Shown piece by piece: positions 15,269 through 19,467 of a stretch of 19,467 nucleotides of DNA. The DNA comes from an uncultured Veillonella sp. (GTDB taxonomy: Bacteria > Bacillota > Negativicutes > Veillonellales > Veillonellaceae): assembly GCA_900757715.1 (NCBI GenBank), contig CAAEOZ010000265.1, positions 1 through 19,467 on the forward strand, written 5' to 3'. The translations under genes and the position numbers were made by a program. A model generated the notes under the pieces. It made no database searches and was not told where the DNA came from. It saw only the letters and a program-made list of their open reading frames with translations. How positions within the stretch are numbered: the first letter of the stretch is position 1; every line of letters begins with the position of its first letter.

Positions 15269-17527
15269 ATGGAAAAAATGAAATACAAAATTTCATCACG
15301 AGCTACAATTTTATTGGGAAGAGAAAGTGTTTCTAAAGTCGAAAGTGCTTTGATAGAGTTAATAAAGAATACATATGATGCGGATGCAACAATGTGTTAC
15401 ATACTTTTTGATGTTGAAAATGATAGTATTTTTTTGATTGATGATGGCTCAGGAATGACAAAGAAAATTATCGAAGACAATTGGATGATGATTGGTACTG
15501 ATAATAAGAAAAAAGAGTATATTTCCAAGAAAAAACGTATAAAATCAGGAGAAAAGGGTATCGGGCGATTTGCCTTGGATAGATTAGGTGGAGTGTGTGA
15601 ATTGTTTACAAAAAGCCAAGAGGAGCATGCAACTATTCGATGGAAAACAAATTGGAATAGCTTTGAAGAAGAGGGGAATCTACTTGAGGATATTGAAGCA
15701 GAATTTGAATATGTTAGTTTATCTTTATATGAGCTTATACCGGATACTGTCAAAAACAAAATAATACAATTAGAGCATAGGATAGAGAAGGAAATTGATT
15801 TTTCTACCGGAACAATAATAAAAATTAGTAATTTGCGTGATGAATGGACTAATAATCAAATAGAGAGGATTAAAAAATCAATGGAATTTCTTATTCCTCC
15901 CAAAGAGCAAGATGAGTTTTATATTTGTCAGCAAAAAAGTATAGATTCTGGGTATGAATTAATAGAAAACAATTTTTCAGATGAGTTTGATTATAAAATT
16001 AAATCAGTTTTTGACGGAGAGAATTTTATGATTAATCTTTATAGGAATGAATTTGATGTTGATAAGATTCCAGAAAATGTTTTTCGTGAAGAAAGATTTA
16101 TGAGGTATCCATATAGAAAAGAAGATTTTAAAGCGAAATGTTTAGAATTTACATATTCAATAAGTCAATTGTTCAATACAAGTGATTCTGAATATATAGA
16201 AAGAATTAAGCAGATAGGCAGCTTTACATTTGAGTATATCTTTATGAAATTACAGAATCAGAAAAAAGAAGTGTTTTTTTATAAAGAAATAGGGAAAACA
16301 CGAAATGAATGGCTGGAAGAACATGGCGGAATAAAAATATATCGTGATAATTTTTGGGTTAGACCATATGGTGAGAATGGGTCGGATTCATTTGATTGGC
16401 TAGGTTTAGAAGCTAGAAATAATGCAAATCCAGTTGCTGTATCAAGTAAGACGGAAGCATGGACTGTTCGTAATGCTCAAGGTCAAGGTACAGTATTTAT
16501 TTCGCGTATAAATAATGCTTCAATCCTGGACAAATCAAGTAGAGAAGGAATAATCGAAAATGAAAGCTTTAAGTTATTAAAGGATGCTCTCATAAGAATT
16601 ATTTCCATTCTTGAGAAGGATAGAGCATATATTGCAAGGAGTTTTAAAATATATGATGATAGGGTAAATCATAAAGAAAAAACAAAACAAGAAGGTAGTC
16701 AAATTGCAAAAAGTGTTTTGAGTGGAAAAAAAGATAAAAATTATAAAGCTCAGAAGGAAAAAATGGAAAGTTTGGCGAAAACCGTTCAATATTTTGAAGA
16801 AGAAAGAGAGGAGTTAATTACTGAGTTAAAATTGCTAAGAGCATTAGCAACAAATGGATTGATCACAACTTCAATAGTGCATGATTTAAAAAGTATTAAC
16901 GCATTGCTTGTTAATAGGGTAGAGCCTATGCGTATGGCTATCGAAAATGATAATAAAATGCTTATTGAGAGAAATTTAAATGACTTGTACAAGAATGATC
17001 AATTTTTAAAATCCTGGATAACAGTAGTTACAAATCAAAGCAAGAAGGATAAGCGTAAGCGATTAAAGAAAAACATTTATGATACGATTGAGAAGATAGT
17101 AAATGTTTTACAGCCAATTCTTGTACAAAAAAAGGTACAGGTAGAGTTAATCAAAGATGAGCAAAATGCGGAAAGAAGAATTTTTGAATCGGACTTTGAG
17201 AGCATATTTTATAATTTAATTATTAACTCAATAGAAGCTTTTTCAAAATCATCTACAAAGAATAGAAAAATAAGAATTGAGTTAAAAACCAATGAGAATT
17301 TAGTCGTAAATTATTTGGATAACGGAGATGGATTAGATAATAAATTTAAGAATCCATATGAAATTTTCACACTTGGTTCAACAAGTAAGTATGATCAGTT
17401 CGGTAATGTTATAGGAACAGGATTGGGAATGTATATTATTGCATCTACTGTGAGAGAATATAATGGAGATTATAAATTAACACAGATTCAAAATGGCTTT
17501 GGTTTAGAAATAAGAATTCCGTTGTAG
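15269..17527 (+). CDS. Dual GHKL ATPase: Hsp90/MORC-like N-terminus, histidine-kinase-like C-terminus
   Basis: A 752-residue cytoplasmic protein starting behind GGAGGA. The N-terminal GHKL domain has an N box (E30, N34, D37 in ELIKNTYDAD), G1 box DDGSGM (58-63) and G2 box GEKGIG (94-99), as in Hsp90, MutL and MORC. A middle region and a coiled coil (about 490-530) lead to TSIVHDLKSINALL, whose H538 resembles a kinase phospho-acceptor in a dimerization helix. A second GHKL domain follows: N box N653 (INSIEA), G1 DNGDG (684-688) and G2 GTGLG (716-720), ending in LEIRIPL as histidine kinases do. No transmembrane segment is seen. The adjacent receiver-like gene suggests phosphotransfer. An intracellular damage or phage sensor is inferred. 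Confidence 0.85.
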   Translation: MEKMKYKISSRATILLGRESVSKVESALIELIKNTYDADATMCYILFDVENDSIFLIDDGSGMTKKIIEDNWMMIGTDNKKKEYISKKKRIKSGEKGIGRFALDRLGGVCELFTKSQEEHATIRWKTNWNSFEEEGNLLEDIEAEFEYVSLSLYELIPDTVKNKIIQLEHRIEKEIDFSTGTIIKISNLRDEWTNNQIERIKKSMEFLIPPKEQDEFYICQQKSIDSGYELIENNFSDEFDYKIKSVFDGENFMINLYRNEFDVDKIPENVFREERFMRYPYRKEDFKAKCLEFTYSISQLFNTSDSEYIERIKQIGSFTFEYIFMKLQNQKKEVFFYKEIGKTRNEWLEEHGGIKIYRDNFWVRPYGENGSDSFDWLGLEARNNANPVAVSSKTEAWTVRNAQGQGTVFISRINNASILDKSSREGIIENESFKLLKDALIRIISILEKDRAYIARSFKIYDDRVNHKEKTKQEGSQIAKSVLSGKKDKNYKAQKEKMESLAKTVQYFEEEREELITELKLLRALATNGLITTSIVHDLKSINALLVNRVEPMRMAIENDNKMLIERNLNDLYKNDQFLKSWITVVTNQSKKDKRKRLKKNIYDTIEKIVNVLQPILVQKKVQVELIKDEQNAERRIFESDFESIFYNLIINSIEAFSKSSTKNRKIRIELKTNENLVVNYLDNGDGLDNKFKNPYEIFTLGSTSKYDQFGNVIGTGLGMYIIASTVREYNGDYKLTQIQNGFGLEIRIPL

Positions 17528-17541
17528 GAGGAAAAATTTTG

Positions 17542-18207
17542 ATGAAAGTAATAAAAGTTGGTATTATTGATGACGATGGAAGTAAAGTCACACAAATGAT
17601 GGCATATCTTTTATATGGCATGAAAGATGCATCAAAACAAAAGGCTGATAGGTATTCAAATGTCAGATTTGAAGTGCTCGAAATTCCGTTGTCTGCTGAT
17701 ATGAATGATATTGCAGAATATATTATAGATGAAAAAATAGATGCTTTGCTGATTGATTATAACCTTGCATCGTATGCAACAGTGCCTTATACCGGTGTTC
17801 AACTTGCCCGTTATATACAGGAAAGATTTATGGAGTTTCCGCTGTTTATTTTAACTTCTTATGAAGATGAATTATATGAGCAAGAAGTATTTGATGTATA
17901 TCAGATTTTTGATTTTGAAAGATATTTGTCAGAACCGCAGGAGAGAGTTGAATTACACTATAAGTTAATACAACAGGTTGTGAAATATCATAAACAACTA
18001 GAATTATGGAAAAAAGAAATTGAAAGTTTATTGCCACAGAAAGGTCAGTCAGCTGCGATAGACAAACGGATTTTGGAATTAGATAGTAAATTAGAGAAAA
18101 GTATTGATGGACATGCAGCAATTCCTGATGAGGTTAAAAATGATTTGAAATCTAATAAGTTAGATGAATTAATTGATAAAATAGACTTGTTACTGAAAGA
18201 GGATTGA
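17542..18207 (+). CDS. Stand-alone receiver-like protein with coiled-coil tail
   Basis: A 221-residue protein starting at 17542 behind AGGAGG (a TTG directly before it is less likely). Residues 1-140 look like a response-regulator receiver: acidic pocket D10-D12 (IIDDD), candidate phospho-acceptor D72 at the end of ALLIDYNL, and a Thr/Ser at 105-106 (FILTSYED). The usual conserved lysine is not evident; the region reads FDFERYLSEP. The rest is charged and helical (KQLELWKKEIESLL, then LDSKLEKSIDGHAAI) with no DNA-binding domain. Output is therefore probably protein contact, perhaps with the HNH nuclease encoded one base downstream. It follows the dual GHKL gene by 14 bases, fitting a kinase-receiver pair. 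The receiver assignment is moderately sure. Confidence 0.75.
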   Translation: MKVIKVGIIDDDGSKVTQMMAYLLYGMKDASKQKADRYSNVRFEVLEIPLSADMNDIAEYIIDEKIDALLIDYNLASYATVPYTGVQLARYIQERFMEFPLFILTSYEDELYEQEVFDVYQIFDFERYLSEPQERVELHYKLIQQVVKYHKQLELWKKEIESLLPQKGQSAAIDKRILELDSKLEKSIDGHAAIPDEVKNDLKSNKLDELIDKIDLLLKED

Positions 18208-18208
18208 A

Positions 18209-18808
18209 ATGAATGTAAAACAAAAGAATCCGCAAAGATCATATACAGGAATAATGTGGAGAACAAACAGAGAGAATAAAAAACGTTTGATTAATGATTT
18301 TGAGCATAGATGTGCATATTGTGACGATTTAGATAAATATGGTGGCGGGAGTAAAGTGTATCATGTTGAACATTTTGCTCCTAAGGAAAAATTTCCTGAA
18401 TTAAAATTTCAATATGATAATTTATTATATGCGTGTCCATTTTGCAATATATCAAAATCAAATAAGTGGCCGAGTGATAGTAGTGCTGTTGCTGTTGTTG
18501 GAAACAAGGGATTTATTGATCCATGTACAGATGAATATGAGAAGCATTTGGGGCGACATACGAGTGGAGAAATATATTATAAAACGACATTAGGAAAATA
18601 TATGTTTTATGAAATGAAATTGTATTTGCAACGACATCAATTAATATATAATTTAGGAAGAGTTCATGCAAAGTTAAAAGAAGTAAAGAAAGAAATTGAT
18701 AGAAGAGAACATTTACATAAACCCACAGAAGACTTAACAGAATTATATAAAGAATTATGCGTTATTTTTTTTGAATACTATAATGCATTTTCGGAAGAAG
18801 TTGAATGA
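18209..18808 (+). CDS. HNH endonuclease, PtuB/TIGR02646-like
   Basis: A 199-residue protein starting one base after the receiver gene's stop, so translation is coupled. The HNH core is complete: zinc-type CxxC at C35/C38 (HRCAYCDD), the catalytic segment HVEHF with H52, E54 and H55, N71, a second CxxC at C76/C79 (ACPFCN), and K86. This is the form found in retron-associated HNH proteins and PtuB of Septu. The C-terminal half is helical and charged (HAKLKEVKKEIDRREHLHKP). HNH nucleases cut DNA with a beta-beta-alpha metal site. Because it is encoded with an ATPase and receiver, it is the likely effector of that module (inference). Confidence 0.85.
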   Translation: MNVKQKNPQRSYTGIMWRTNRENKKRLINDFEHRCAYCDDLDKYGGGSKVYHVEHFAPKEKFPELKFQYDNLLYACPFCNISKSNKWPSDSSAVAVVGNKGFIDPCTDEYEKHLGRHTSGEIYYKTTLGKYMFYEMKLYLQRHQLIYNLGRVHAKLKEVKKEIDRREHLHKPTEDLTELYKELCVIFFEYYNAFSEEVE

Positions 18809-18873
18809 ATATTAAGAAACAATATTCTAAATGTAGTACTATTTTGAGAAATGAATAAAAAAGGAGAACATTT

Positions 18874-19368
18874 ATGAGCATAACATTTGAAATAGTCAAA
18901 TTTAAAAAGCCAACAAAAGATGATTTGTCTAATTTGCATATGTTTAATCCTTATGGTTCAATTCCAATATTAGATGATGATGGCGATAGCACGGGATGGA
19001 ATATTTATATGTTCAGGATTGATGATAAGGATATACAGAATATTATAAATAGCAGTTATGCAGTCAAAAAGGAACTCCCAGAATGCATTACAGATTATGA
19101 TAGCTTTTTTGAAGATTTGGGATTCCCTAAAGAGGCAGTAAGGAATGGAGATGTTCGCATTATAAAATCCAACTTCAGATATATTACTATTTCTTATGGT
19201 GACAAATTAAAGGAGATAGAAAAAGGCAGACTTGAAAAATATAAGGTGACTGTTCAAACAAAATGTGTTGTTTTGAAGATTAAGACTTTATGGAACAGCA
19301 GTGAAAATAATCTATATGGTATAGATAAAAAGAAAGCTATAAAGTGTATACCAGATATTGAAAATTAG
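18874..19368 (+). CDS. Unknown 164-aa protein at the end of the block
   Basis: Not recognised. It starts behind AAAAAAGGAG, 65 bases after the HNH gene, in the same direction. The sequence is soluble, mixed alpha/beta and charged, with an acidic loop (LDDDGDSTGW) and no visible catalytic motif, signal peptide or membrane helix. It could be an accessory or inhibitor protein of the upstream module, or an unrelated passenger. No promoter was identified in the gap, only a weak AT-rich inverted repeat at 18807-18827. The reading frame continues in phase after its TAG stop to the window end. Confidence 0.6.
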   Translation: MSITFEIVKFKKPTKDDLSNLHMFNPYGSIPILDDDGDSTGWNIYMFRIDDKDIQNIINSSYAVKKELPECITDYDSFFEDLGFPKEAVRNGDVRIIKSNFRYITISYGDKLKEIEKGRLEKYKVTVQTKCVVLKIKTLWNSSENNLYGIDKKKAIKCIPDIEN

Positions 19369-19467
19369 GAATATGTTCCAGTTAATAATAGTATGCTGGC
19401 AAAAGCAGAAATTCCCTTCTTGATATTTGAAAGAAACCGGGGAAAATGTTTTATAGAGATGTATTGA
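19369..19467 (+). other. In-phase open frame after the TAG, to the window end
   Basis: After the TAG at 19366-19368 the same frame stays open for 32 codons to a TGA at 19465. It encodes YVPVNNSMLAKAEIPFLIFE and then RNRGKCFIEMY, which looks like a genuine protein C-terminus. The only internal ATG (19393) has no ribosome binding site. It may be the tail of another gene or a former part of the 164-residue protein. Confidence 0.3.

Noticed and set aside
15269..18808. Calling the module Detocs or Septu
   Set aside because: Detocs has its effector on the receiver protein and a separate buffering protein. Septu uses an ABC-type ATPase (PtuA), not GHKL domains. The parts resemble both but the layout matches neither.
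18807..18827. GAATATT/AATATTC inverted repeat after the HNH gene as a terminator
   Set aside because: The stem is almost all A-T and is not followed directly by a T-run; it would be very unstable.

Overview
The window looks like an accessory island from a low-GC Gram-positive bacterium, most likely a gut clostridium of the Lachnospiraceae type. This is inferred from AT-rich coding sequence, strong AGGAGG-type ribosome binding sites, a TnpV-like gene, a MobC-like gene of the kind carried on clostridial conjugative elements, and a small holin-like toxin gene. No rRNA, tRNA or CRISPR array is visible.

Left part (1-3250): a deletion joins a broken Nudix gene to a tandem-GNAT acetyltransferase gene that has lost its 5' end. 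It is followed by a GC-rich stretch with two imperfect copies of a stem-loop-plus-core repeat, then a 44-residue holin-like toxin gene and a hairpin. Three minus-strand genes follow: an XRE regulator with membrane helices, a Cof-type HAD phosphatase, and a small protein resembling DUF6061.

Middle scar (about 3318-5259): remains of an integrative/mobilizable element. These are the C-terminal end of a tyrosine integrase, an intact MobC-like gene, a 3'-truncated tnpV with an apparently lost start codon, and the C-terminal region of a relaxase broken into several reading frames.

Defence block (5302-19368, all plus strand): a promoter overlapped by a 7+7 inverted repeat leads into a small XRE regulator, then hsdM, hsdS, a 642-residue unknown protein with a HEPN-like R-x4-H motif near its C-terminus, and hsdR. 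The first five genes overlap or nearly touch. After a 152-base gap come a solo N6-adenine methyltransferase with an NPPY motif, a 752-residue protein with two GHKL ATPase domains (an N-terminal Hsp90/MORC-like one and a C-terminal histidine-kinase-like one with a candidate phospho-histidine), a stand-alone receiver-like protein, a PtuB/TIGR02646-like HNH nuclease and a small unknown protein.

Interpretation: the type I system would modify and restrict DNA, and the embedded HEPN-like protein could be a suicide back-up. The downstream methyltransferase, dual-ATPase, receiver and HNH genes look like a second, signalling-controlled nuclease module. I cannot match that module to a named system; it has parts in common with Detocs (kinase and receiver) and Septu (ATPase and HNH) but the layout of neither. 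It is the best candidate here for an undescribed system.
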